Part shown: piece after piece, positions 3,591-12,237 of the stretch
How positions within the stretch are numbered: position 1 is the first letter of the stretch
How the letters are laid out: every line of letters begins with the position of its first letter
Source of the DNA: Candidatus Omnitrophota bacterium
GTDB taxonomy: Bacteria > Omnitrophota > Gorgyraeia > Gygaellales > Profunditerraquicolaceae
Direction: 5' to 3'
DNA length: 13,751 bases
Assembly: GCA_903882345.1 (NCBI GenBank)
Contig: CAIRWO010000045.1
Span: 1 to 13,751, forward strand
Position numbers and translations under genes: made by a program
The notes under the pieces: model-generated
What the model was told of the DNA's origin: nothing
Database searches by the model: none
What the model saw: only the letters and a program-made list of their open reading frames with translations

Positions 3591-6079
3591 CAACCCCCAT
3601 TTTTAATGTTCGCCCGTATCCACTCAATTCTTTCTTTGGCGTATTTTGATTCTGCCGTTTCCATCGAGGCAACCTTTTTATAAATATTCAGCGCTTCTTT
3701 AAAATTTTCCTTATCTTCGTAAATCTCAGCCACCCTTAAGAGTGATTTCACCGTAAGGTTGTTATTCTCGGAATAAAGATACGGCACCTTAAGGTATTCC
3801 TCGATCGCCTCGAAGAGCTTGCCCTGCGTCTGTCTTATTTCGGCAATCTTAAATTGAATATCAGCCATCTCCTTTACCGGCACTAAATTCAGGCTCTTGT
3901 TATAATAGTCCAGGGCCTCGTCATAGCTGCGCATCTTGTAATAAATTTCACCGATTTTAGGATAAATCAAATGGTTGAGGTTCTGGTAATCTTCGAGTAC
4001 CTCCTTGTAGGTTTTTAGGGCGAGTTCCAGTTTTTCCTGTTTTAAATAGATGTCCGCGATGGCGATAGCCGCGGTCCCGGCCAGATCCGACCTTCCAAAT
4101 TCCGCAACCTTACGGAAATTATTTATCGCCTCTTCGTATTTAGATTCTTCTGCGAAGCTGACGCCGAGGGCATAATAGGCATCGGCAACGAGGTTGCTTT
4201 TCGAGAAATCCTGCACCAAGGAAGAAAAGTACCTGCGTGCCAGTTCAAATTCATTATTGCGGTAATAATATTCGCCCAGCCACCACATCACCTCGGGAGT
4301 CAGCTTGGAATCGGGATACCTGGAGCGCAATGACTTAAACCTTTCCATCGCCTCTTTTTCATTTCCCATCCGGTAAAAACAATCGGCTATTTCGTATTCG
4401 CATTTCTGGACAAGATCAGGGTCCTGGTTAAATGTTTTAGCGATATCACCAAAGACATCGATCGCTTCTGCGAATTTTCCCAAGTTGTATAAGCTTGTGC
4501 CCCAGAGGTACATTGCCTGGGATTTAAGAGAGCTATCTTTAAAATCCGATACAAATTTTTCAAAGATCTCGCGGCTGGCGCTATAATCCTCCCGTTGAAA
4601 ATAGGCGAGGCCCAGGGCATAAGAGGCGTTATCTAAAAGTTTGGAATTGGGAAGGTTCGCCTTTAAAGCCTTAAATACCGTGATCGCTCCATCGTAATTA
4701 GAAAGCTTAAGCAGGCTTAACCCCAGCTGATATTGCACATAATCGCTGTAAAAATTATCGGGATAATTTTTCAATATCGTGTCGTAAGTATCGATCGCTT
4801 TATCGAACTCACCGGAATCCTGGTAAGCGTCTCCGATCTGGCATAATGCCGAAACCTTGACTATCTTGTCTTCGCTGATCTTGGCAATCTTGCGGAATTC
4901 ATCTATCGCCTCTTTAAATTCGCCTTCCTTTAAAAATGCCCAGGCAAGGCCGTAATGCAATTTATCCAGTATGTCCTGCGGCGCTGAATTCGCTACCTTC
5001 TCTATGCCTTCTTTATAAGTTTTTATCGCCTCCTTGTATTCTGCCATATTATAAAGAACATCGCCCTCTCCGATATAACCCTGGGCAATTACCGCGGGGT
5101 CAACGGCCGAACCCATCAGATCCCTGTATAATTTTCCCGCCTCATTAAAAGATTTAGTCTCGGATGCCAGCACTGCCTTGCCAAGAAGAAAGGCGTCAGA
5201 ATTGGCCTTTTCCAGATTTTCCTGTTTGACTTCCTGAAAATTATCGCCGGCTTCCTTATATTGTTTTAATTTAAGATAGGCCCAGCCGGCGCCCAGCCGG
5301 CAGAGAGTTTTTATTTTCTCATCCTGTGTCACTGCGGCAACACGGGAATACTCTCCAGCCGCATCCTCAAGATTATTTAAGTAGTAATCCGCTTCCGCAA
5401 TATAGAAATTAAAATAAGAAACCTTTACCGGATCTTTGGCATATATTTTAAGGTAGTTTTTCAATTTTTCTTTAAGGTGGGAATAATCTTTGAGGTTATA
5501 AAGACATTCGACTATTTTAAAAACCGCTTCCTGGGCATAAGATTCCTTGGGGAATTTTTCTTCGATCAGGTTGAAATATTCCAAGGCCTTGGCGAAATCG
5601 TGCTCCTGGGAGAAGCACCAGCCAAGAGAATAATAGCCCGCAGGAAGATAGGAAGAATTGGGGAAACTGTCAATAACTTTTTGATAATACTCCCGCGCCT
5701 TTGGAAAATTATTACCCCTGAAGTGGACTTCCGCGATCCAGTAGTTGACCGCGTCCTGAATCTGGCTTGCCGAAGGATTATTCAGGAGTTCATCGAATTT
5801 ATTCAAAGCGTCGAGAAATTTATTTTGATGGAAGTAGCATTCTCCTGTCAAGAGGTTCGCTTCTGCGGTCTCTTTAGAAGCGGGATAGTTTTTAAGGAAG
5901 CGTTCCAAGAGGCCCAGGCTGACTTCGTAAAAGCCATCCTCAAAGGCCTTGCGCGCGACAAAAAGCGCCTCTTCTTCTTTGGGGTCATCGGCAAAGCATA
6001 GAGGCGCGAAGCTTAAGGCGAGGAACGACAAACTAAGGAATAAAATTATAAATTTTTGCTTTTTGATTTTACGCATCAT
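3590..6079 (-). CDS. Exported multi-TPR protein of the Ton/Tol-type operon
   Basis: This 829-residue protein starts with a clear signal peptide: basic MMRKIKKQK, a hydrophobic core, and a likely signal peptidase I cut after Ala30 (CFA before DD). There is no good lipobox. The rest is about twenty tandem tetratricopeptide repeats of roughly 34-37 residues, with the repeated pattern Y-x-L-G-x-x-Y/F...A...F...P...A, and ends with EWIRANIK. Such all-TPR proteins resemble the periplasmic YbgF/CpoB-BamD type in building style and are protein-interaction scaffolds. It lies 20 bases after uvrA and overlaps exbB, so a periplasmic partner role for the ExbB-ExbD-TonB-like motor is likely but inferred. 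The start has ATG ATG in tandem (6079, 6076) and only a weak ribosome-binding site (GAAGAAG about 15 bases upstream), so reinitiation from uvrA is plausible. Confidence 0.88.
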   Translation of the reverse strand: MMRKIKKQKFIILFLSLSFLALSFAPLCFADDPKEEEALFVARKAFEDGFYEVSLGLLERFLKNYPASKETAEANLLTGECYFHQNKFLDALNKFDELLNNPSASQIQDAVNYWIAEVHFRGNNFPKAREYYQKVIDSFPNSSYLPAGYYSLGWCFSQEHDFAKALEYFNLIEEKFPKESYAQEAVFKIVECLYNLKDYSHLKEKLKNYLKIYAKDPVKVSYFNFYIAEADYYLNNLEDAAGEYSRVAAVTQDEKIKTLCRLGAGWAYLKLKQYKEAGDNFQEVKQENLEKANSDAFLLGKAVLASETKSFNEAGKLYRDLMGSAVDPAVIAQGYIGEGDVLYNMAEYKEAIKTYKEGIEKVANSAPQDILDKLHYGLAWAFLKEGEFKEAIDEFRKIAKISEDKIVKVSALCQIGDAYQDSGEFDKAIDTYDTILKNYPDNFYSDYVQYQLGLSLLKLSNYDGAITVFKALKANLPNSKLLDNASYALGLAYFQREDYSASREIFEKFVSDFKDSSLKSQAMYLWGTSLYNLGKFAEAIDVFGDIAKTFNQDPDLVQKCEYEIADCFYRMGNEKEAMERFKSLRSRYPDSKLTPEVMWWLGEYYYRNNEFELARRYFSSLVQDFSKSNLVADAYYALGVSFAEESKYEEAINNFRKVAEFGRSDLAGTAAIAIADIYLKQEKLELALKTYKEVLEDYQNLNHLIYPKIGEIYYKMRSYDEALDYYNKSLNLVPVKEMADIQFKIAEIRQTQGKLFEAIEEYLKVPYLYSENNNLTVKSLLRVAEIYEDKENFKEALNIYKKVASMETAESKYAKERIEWIRANIKNGG

Positions 6080-6099
6080 AGGAGGAATATATCACTTCT

Positions 6100-8892
6100 T
6101 CAACTGCCGTTCAATACCTTTCTCAAAAACTCACCCGTATAAGAACCTTTGAACCCGGCTAATTCCTCAGGGGTTCCGGCAAAGATAAGCTTGCCGCCGT
6201 TATCGCCCCCCTCCGGCCCCAGATCAATTATATGGTCGGCGCATTTTACCACTTCCAGGTTATGCTCAATGACGATAACCGTATTTCCTTTATCCACCAG
6301 CCGCTGCAAGACAGAGAGAAGCTTGTCGACATCCGCGAAATGCAGCCCGGTGGTCGGCTCGTCCAATATATACAACGTCCTGCCTGTAGAGCGTTTGCTC
6401 AACTCCGAAGAAAGCTTTACCCGCTGAGCCTCTCCTCCCGAGAGGGTGGTTGCCGACTGCCCCAGCTCAATGTAACCCAACCCTACATCATAAACCGTCG
6501 AGAGTGTATTCTTTATAGGCGGAATACCCGAAAATAACCCCAGGGCTTCCTCAACAGTCATTTCCAGCACGTCGGCTATTGACTTTCCTTTATATTTAAC
6601 TTCCAAAGTCGCTTCGTTGAACCGTCTGCCCTTGCAGACGTCGCACTTGACATAGACATCGGGTAAAAAATGCATTTCAATTTTCTTTATCCCATCCCCA
6701 AGACAGGCATCACAGCGGCCGCCTTTGACATTAAAAGAAAATCTGCCCGGTTTGTATCCGCGAATGCGCGCCTCCGGCAATCTGCTGAATAAATCCCTGA
6801 TATCGCCGAAAACACCGCTGTAAGTAGCCGGGTTTGAACGGGGGGTCCTTCCTATCGGCGACTGATCAACGACGATCACCTTATCAATGTGCTCTATACC
6901 GGTAATTTTGTCATAAAGCCCGGGTTTATCTTTGGATTTGTATAGTTTTTGCGCCAGCGCCGGATAGAGAATATCGCTGACAAGGGTGGATTTACCCGAT
7001 CCGGAAACACCGGTAATACAGATAAAATTACCCAGGGGGAACCTGACATTTATGTTTTTTAGGTTATGCTCGCGGCAGCCGCTTACTTCCAAGTACCGGC
7101 CATCTTGCCACGGCCTTCTCTCTTTCGGCACGGCAATCGCTAATTCCCTCCTTAGATACTTGGCGGTAAGTGAATCGGATTTACTTAACAGGTCTTCCTT
7201 TGTGCCGGCAAAAATAACTTCTCCTCCGTGCCTGCCGGCGCCCGGGCCAAGGTCAACAATGTAATCCGCCAGGCGTATAGTCGTCTCGTCATGTTCTACC
7301 ACGATCAAGGTATTGCCCAGGTCCCGCAATGATTTAAGCGTAGTGATTAATTTTGAATTGTCCCTCTGGTGCAGGCCGATGCTTGGTTCGTCCAATATAT
7401 ATAATACCCCTACCAGCCCTGATCCGACCTGGGTTGCCAGGCGTATCCTCTGGGCCTCTCCACCCGAGAGCGAAGAGCTTCTTCTTTCCAAGGTCAGATA
7501 TTCAAGCCCCACGTCAATGCAAAACTGCAGCCGGCGGTTTATCTCCTTTAAAACCTGATGCGCAATGGTCTTCTGCCTGTCTGAAAGCTTAAGATCCTTA
7601 AAGAAATCCGTGCTTTCTCTTATGGATATCAGTGTAACGTCATGGATATTCTTGCCATTGATAGTAATTGCCAGGCTTTCCTTACGCAGCCGGCTGCCCT
7701 TACACGCCGGACAGGGCAGGCTGGACATAAAACGGGATATTTCCTCTTTTAAATAATCGCTGTCAGTCTGTCTAAACAACCGCTCTAAATGCGGGATAAT
7801 TCCTTCAAAAGGCTTATTACCTACGATTTCTGCAGTGCCGTAAAGAATTGCCTTCTGGATGCTCTTACTTAATTTTTTATACGGCGTATCCAGGCCGAAT
7901 CCCAGCCGGGAAGCAAGCTCTCTCATCAACCAGCGATAATAAAGGATATAGCCCCTGCCTCCCCTTTTCCAGGCTTCAATAGCGCCTTCATTAATCGTTT
8001 TGTTTTTATCCGGGATGATCAGGTCCGCGTCAAACTCAAGTTTCCTACCCAGGCCGTTGCAATCCGGGCAGGCGCCGTAAGGCGAATTAAAGGAAAAAAT
8101 CCGCGGCTCTACCTCCGTATAACTTATACCGCATTTTACACAGGCGTAATTTTCATTAAAAACCAGGTCTTTGTTTTTAGCTGCTATTATAATGATCCCT
8201 TTGCCTGTCTTTAAGCCGGTTTCCACGGAATCGGTAAGGCGCTTTTTTATCTCCGGTTTTACGATCAACCTGTCCACGACTACTTCGATGCTGTGGGTTT
8301 TATATTTTTGCAGATTTATCTTTGCCGGTAATTCATGGATCTTCCCGTCAACGCGCACGCGGACAAACCCCGCTTTCAGCACTCGGCTAAAAATATCCTT
8401 ATACTCGCCTTTTCTGCCGCTGATAACCGGCGCCAGCACCTGGACCTCTGTGCCTTGAGGCAAATTAAGTATTTTTTCCACTATTTCCTGCGAAGTCTGG
8501 CGCTCCACAGGCTGGCCGCATTGATAGCAGGCTATATTTCCGATACGGGCAAACAAAAGCCTCAGGTAATCGTAAATTTCCGTCTGCGTAGCGACGGTGG
8601 AACGGGGATTGCCTCCGGCTGTCCGCTGTTCAATGGAGATTGCCGGAGACAGGCCTTCGATATATTCAACATCCGGCTTCTGCAACTGCTCCAGGAACTG
8701 GCGGGCATAACTGGAAAGGCTCTCGACAAACCTTCTCTGGCCTTCGGCGTAGATCGTATCAAAGGCAAGGCTGGATTTGCCCGAACCGGACAAGCCGGTA
8801 ATCACGATAAGCTTGTTACGGGGCAATTCCAAATTTATGTCTTTTAGGTTATGCTCTTTGGCCCCGCGGATAACGATAAATTCATTTTGCAT
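6100..8892 (-). CDS. uvrA: UvrA, excinuclease ABC subunit A
   Basis: This is the damage-recognition ATPase of nucleotide excision repair, which loads UvrB at lesions. At 930 residues it has the usual length. All hallmark motifs are visible: first Walker A GLSGSGKSS at 33-41, second Walker A GVSGSGKST at 628-636, two ABC signatures (LSGGEAQRIRLA and LSGGEAQRVKL), and two Walker B regions (LYILDEPSIGLHQ and LYILDEPTTGLHF). Two four-cysteine zinc modules are complete: C251/C254/C275/C278 and C727/C730/C750/C753. The ATG at 8892 has GGTGA just upstream and lies inside the end of the preceding glycosyltransferase gene (11-base overlap), so translation is probably coupled. Nothing suggests damage or loss of function. 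It looks like a core gene inserted in a surface-function operon; a LexA box was not seen near it. Confidence 0.98.
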   Translation of the reverse strand: MQNEFIVIRGAKEHNLKDINLELPRNKLIVITGLSGSGKSSLAFDTIYAEGQRRFVESLSSYARQFLEQLQKPDVEYIEGLSPAISIEQRTAGGNPRSTVATQTEIYDYLRLLFARIGNIACYQCGQPVERQTSQEIVEKILNLPQGTEVQVLAPVISGRKGEYKDIFSRVLKAGFVRVRVDGKIHELPAKINLQKYKTHSIEVVVDRLIVKPEIKKRLTDSVETGLKTGKGIIIIAAKNKDLVFNENYACVKCGISYTEVEPRIFSFNSPYGACPDCNGLGRKLEFDADLIIPDKNKTINEGAIEAWKRGGRGYILYYRWLMRELASRLGFGLDTPYKKLSKSIQKAILYGTAEIVGNKPFEGIIPHLERLFRQTDSDYLKEEISRFMSSLPCPACKGSRLRKESLAITINGKNIHDVTLISIRESTDFFKDLKLSDRQKTIAHQVLKEINRRLQFCIDVGLEYLTLERRSSSLSGGEAQRIRLATQVGSGLVGVLYILDEPSIGLHQRDNSKLITTLKSLRDLGNTLIVVEHDETTIRLADYIVDLGPGAGRHGGEVIFAGTKEDLLSKSDSLTAKYLRRELAIAVPKERRPWQDGRYLEVSGCREHNLKNINVRFPLGNFICITGVSGSGKSTLVSDILYPALAQKLYKSKDKPGLYDKITGIEHIDKVIVVDQSPIGRTPRSNPATYSGVFGDIRDLFSRLPEARIRGYKPGRFSFNVKGGRCDACLGDGIKKIEMHFLPDVYVKCDVCKGRRFNEATLEVKYKGKSIADVLEMTVEEALGLFSGIPPIKNTLSTVYDVGLGYIELGQSATTLSGGEAQRVKLSSELSKRSTGRTLYILDEPTTGLHFADVDKLLSVLQRLVDKGNTVIVIEHNLEVVKCADHIIDLGPEGGDNGGKLIFAGTPEELAGFKGSYTGEFLRKVLNGS

Positions 8893-10378
8893 TATTCACC
8901 AATGTTTTTTCCTTTCCCATCATCTTATAACATAAATTCAGGCGTTGATACAGAAAGAAATTTTTGCCCGGTGACTTGCGCAAAGCCAAGGCATAGCTTT
9001 CCGCTGCCTTAGTGATCTGGCCGGTGGCAAAATAATAATTCCCCCATACAACATCGGAAAGCGCAGTAGCAGGACAATAGCTGGAAAAATTTTTAACTTC
9101 CCGCAGCGCGTCTTCATATAACCCGGCAGCAAGATAATCGTCGATCAGGTCTTTACGCACCGGGTTGGGTTCAAGGTTATACTCCACTATCCTCTTATGA
9201 ACCAGGAGGTCGTTATTCCAATATGCGTTATTTGCGATGCTCAACAAGCCGTAAAAGATCACAAAAACGCAAAGTATGACCGGCCCGATATTCTTAAACT
9301 TACTCAATAGCGAGAAGAACAAAATAAAGAAACCCGTTGAAGACAGGTAAACCCAGCTTTCCGCCATCATTGCCTGATGGAACATCGGATAACCGTCCAA
9401 GAAAAATAAAACCGGCAGCAGCCCGGTCAAAAACCAAAAAATCCCGAAACAAACCGGCTTGTTTTTTCTTGATCTTATTACTATCGCGGCGGAAAGTAAA
9501 ACAGCTGCCCAGATAATCATTGCATTGGCTGCGGCCGGCTTCAAGATAAATTGCGTGCCCCGGAACAGGTGCAGCCCGAGCGGCAAAAACAATAGCCATA
9601 AATACCTGAATACAATATTAAAAAAATTAACCACCCTCAGGGGAAACGACAGGATCTCCGGATGCATAAACAATCCGCTATAGCCAAAAATATAAAACCT
9701 TAAACTAAAATAGGCTAGATTCAGCAGGATAAACGGGATAACAAACCTATAATCCCGGGTCTTTACTTTTTCCGTAAGCATGATCAGCGCGATAAATAAA
9801 AATAGGATCACGGCATTTTCCCGGCACAATAATGCCGCTGAAGCAGTGAATAAGCTTAAGGCATAAAGCTCGATCTTTCTCTCTTTATCTCTACGGATAT
9901 ATTTCAGAAAAAGGATCATACTGAGAAACATGAAAAAGGAACTTAGTAAATCCCCTCTTGATGAGATGTACACAGCTAGCGAAGAATTTAAGGGATGGAT
10001 AAAAAATAGAATACTCACGAAGCCCGGCAATTTATTTTCTTTAAAAATTAAAGATAATAAATAATAAAGCAGGATGCTATTGAATAAATGCAGCAGGATA
10101 TTCGTCAGCCGGAAACCAAAAGGCCTCAATCCCCAGATCCGGTAATCCATCCAGTAACTTAAGACCTGCAGCGGCCTGTACATCCGGTCATATAACGCAG
10201 GCCCTGCCCAGAAATCATAAAGCCCGGCCTTAAAGATCTGGGAAAGCTGCCTCGGTGATTTTAGCAATGGATTAGAGACAATCAGGGCCTTATCATCAAA
10301 AACAAAGCCATTTGAAAGGGCGCTAAAATAAATTGCAAAACAGACCAGGCCTAAAATAACTACAGTTAGTTTATTCAT
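8882..10378 (-). CDS. TMTC-like GT-C membrane glycosyltransferase, short TPR tail
   Basis: This 498-residue protein is the third of three tandem paralogs and has many hydrophobic segments. The first exported loop starts with FVFDD (Asp28, Asp29), the acidic pair expected of PMT/TMTC-type GT-C enzymes that use a lipid-linked sugar donor. It is followed by MYRPLQVLSY, then HPLN...SSRGDLL, LLCREN and AESWVYLSSTGF, all counterparts of conserved TMTC motifs. The C-terminal part has about one recognisable TPR (WGNYYFATGQITKAAESYALAL), much less than in its neighbours. It would transfer a sugar, mannose in eukaryotic TMTCs, to exported proteins on the periplasmic face; donor and acceptor are not known here. 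It begins in an ATGA overlap with the previous paralog and overlaps uvrA by 11 bases. GT-C membership is well supported; protein O-mannosylation is inference. Confidence 0.8.
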   Translation of the reverse strand: MNKLTVVILGLVCFAIYFSALSNGFVFDDKALIVSNPLLKSPRQLSQIFKAGLYDFWAGPALYDRMYRPLQVLSYWMDYRIWGLRPFGFRLTNILLHLFNSILLYYLLSLIFKENKLPGFVSILFFIHPLNSSLAVYISSRGDLLSSFFMFLSMILFLKYIRRDKERKIELYALSLFTASAALLCRENAVILFLFIALIMLTEKVKTRDYRFVIPFILLNLAYFSLRFYIFGYSGLFMHPEILSFPLRVVNFFNIVFRYLWLLFLPLGLHLFRGTQFILKPAAANAMIIWAAVLLSAAIVIRSRKNKPVCFGIFWFLTGLLPVLFFLDGYPMFHQAMMAESWVYLSSTGFFILFFSLLSKFKNIGPVILCVFVIFYGLLSIANNAYWNNDLLVHKRIVEYNLEPNPVRKDLIDDYLAAGLYEDALREVKNFSSYCPATALSDVVWGNYYFATGQITKAAESYALALRKSPGKNFFLYQRLNLCYKMMGKEKTLVNNAK

Positions 10379-12237
10379 CGCAGGCGCATAAGTCCTTTAG
10401 CCTCTTCGATATTCTTTTTTGCCTCCTGATCTGCAGGATGTTTTTTTAACAGGCCTTCCCAAAGCGAGATTGCCTCTTCGAATTTACCCGCGTTGGCATA
10501 AAGCGCAGCAAGGTTTTTTATGAGCACAGTTGAATCCGGGCAGAGCTTCAGTCCCGCCCGCAGGAGTTTTTCTGCTTTCTGGAAAAAGCCGGAATCGGCA
10601 AGCGCAACTCCCAGCAATAGATACCCGTCAGTATCTGTCGGCTCCAGACGCAAAATTTTTTCACATATCGGTATTGCCTCATTATACATTTTATTGTGAA
10701 CGAGAAAACCGGCGAAATTCTTTAAAACCAGCGTTGATTCCGGGACGCACTGTAAGGCAGCCTTAAAATTTTCCTGCGCCTCTTTGTTTTTGCCCTGTGC
10801 CCGGTAAATCAAGGCGATGTTATTATATGCCTCACTTGAGCGGGGATAAAGAATAACCGTCTTCTTGTATTCCTCCATTGCCTTATCCGTTTTAGCCAGA
10901 TCATTATATATATTCCCCATAAGCAGGTGCGCCTCCCAGGCCGCAGGATGCCTGGAAAGTATAAACGCTGCCTGCCGATACGCTCCAAGATAGTCCTTTT
11001 TTTCAAAATATGCCGTCCCGAGGTTGACACGGATAATTTCCTGGTCAGGATTAAGGCGTAATAACCAATTATAAAAAACTATATCGTTCTTATAGCAGTA
11101 ATTGCTTGATGCCGTAAGCCCTGCGTAAAAAAGGACTATTACAGCGATCAGGAATAATGTTATTTTTTCTGAATACCGCCTGAAATAAAGCAATATACCG
11201 GAAAACAACAGAAAAAATCCTGCCGAAGCGATATAGGCATAATGTTCGCAGAGGAGCGGACCGAATGCAAAGATCTTATCACCGAGCCTGACTACCGGAA
11301 GCATGGCTATCAAATAAAAAATACTGCCGAACAATACCGCCTTCTCCCGATAAAGAAACCATTTTATCAATATAAAAATAACTATCGCGGCAGTAATGGC
11401 CGAGAGAGCATATCCGCAGATAACACAGCCGCGAAACAACTCATGCTGCGCGCCTACCGGCAGGATGAGTTGACGCAGGTAATCCCATATGCCGGCGATA
11501 CTCCCTGATGAGAACATTCCTGCGATTTGCAGTTTATCGCAAGGGATGAACCGGCTGCGCAGGAATATGTAAATAGCGGCAATAAAGAAAAACGGCAGCG
11601 AATAAAGAAACGACTCCCGTTTTTTCAACCCCCAGACAAAACCCGTAAGAATAATAAAAAGAGGCAAAAGTAAGGCATCTTCGCGGCAAAGAAAGGCAAA
11701 AATGAAAGACAAAAGCGCAAAGAAAAAATTTATTTTTTTCTTCGTCCTCCAGTAGTTAAGAGACGCCAACAGTGAATACAATATAAACGACATCTCCATC
11801 GGCACTGCCCGCACGGAAACAAACGTTACATCGGATACCTGGATAGGATGGATAGTAAATAAGCTGGCGGTAATCAGCGCTAGTAAATAATCATTAAACA
11901 GCCGGTAAACAAAAAGATAGAGAAGAAATCCGGCAAGCGAATGTAAAACGATACTTATCAAACGGTAGCCGGCGGGATTGAGTTTCCAGAAATGGTAATC
12001 AAACATATAACTTAAGGCCTGTAGGGGGCGGTAATATATTCCCTGGGAAGGATCTTCCGGGTGCTGGAAATAAAAAATGTCGGTTTTAAAAATCTGCGGT
12101 AAGAAGGAAATGTCCCTGATATAGGGATTCTTGACGATTACATATTGATCGTCAAAAATAAATTCATTATTCAAAGCATTGTAATAGAGGCAAAAACAAA
12201 TAAAAAATAAGAACAGAAAAACCAGATAATTTTTCAT
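10375..12237 (-). CDS. TMTC-like GT-C membrane glycosyltransferase with C-terminal TPRs
   Basis: This 620-residue protein is the middle paralog. After a first membrane helix, Asp29-Asp30 stand in FIFDDQYVIVKNP. Next come YYRPLQALSYMFDY, the HPIQVSDVTFVSVRA segment (HPxH...GR in other members, here with Gln and a Val-Arg instead of Gly-Arg), FLCREDALLLP, and CEHYAYIASAGFF. About ten membrane segments fill residues 1-390. From about residue 405 on there are six or so TPRs, including YNNIALIYRAQGKNKEAQEN. Domain order (GT-C then TPR) is the same as in eukaryotic TMTC1-4, whose TPRs lie in the ER lumen; here they would be periplasmic and may bind acceptor proteins. Both ends are in 4-base ATGA overlaps with neighbouring paralogs, implying coupled translation and roughly equal dosage. 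Sugar and target are unknown. Confidence 0.85.
   Translation of the reverse strand: MKNYLVFLFLFFICFCLYYNALNNEFIFDDQYVIVKNPYIRDISFLPQIFKTDIFYFQHPEDPSQGIYYRPLQALSYMFDYHFWKLNPAGYRLISIVLHSLAGFLLYLFVYRLFNDYLLALITASLFTIHPIQVSDVTFVSVRAVPMEMSFILYSLLASLNYWRTKKKINFFFALLSFIFAFLCREDALLLPLFIILTGFVWGLKKRESFLYSLPFFFIAAIYIFLRSRFIPCDKLQIAGMFSSGSIAGIWDYLRQLILPVGAQHELFRGCVICGYALSAITAAIVIFILIKWFLYREKAVLFGSIFYLIAMLPVVRLGDKIFAFGPLLCEHYAYIASAGFFLLFSGILLYFRRYSEKITLFLIAVIVLFYAGLTASSNYCYKNDIVFYNWLLRLNPDQEIIRVNLGTAYFEKKDYLGAYRQAAFILSRHPAAWEAHLLMGNIYNDLAKTDKAMEEYKKTVILYPRSSEAYNNIALIYRAQGKNKEAQENFKAALQCVPESTLVLKNFAGFLVHNKMYNEAIPICEKILRLEPTDTDGYLLLGVALADSGFFQKAEKLLRAGLKLCPDSTVLIKNLAALYANAGKFEEAISLWEGLLKKHPADQEAKKNIEEAKGLMRLR

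Noticed and set aside
3591..3593. TTG start for ExbB
   Set aside because: Two ATG codons follow immediately (3590 and 3587), with a TGATG overlap typical of coupled genes; TTG is not needed.
5477..6001. Plus-strand open frame of 174 codons opposite the TPR gene
   Set aside because: It is antisense to a protein with clear signal peptide and TPR pattern, has no recognisable domain and no ribosome-binding site; long antisense frames are common opposite repeat-rich genes.
8335..8847. Plus-strand open frame of 170 codons opposite uvrA
   Set aside because: It is a shadow of the highly conserved N-terminal part of uvrA and shows no domain of its own.
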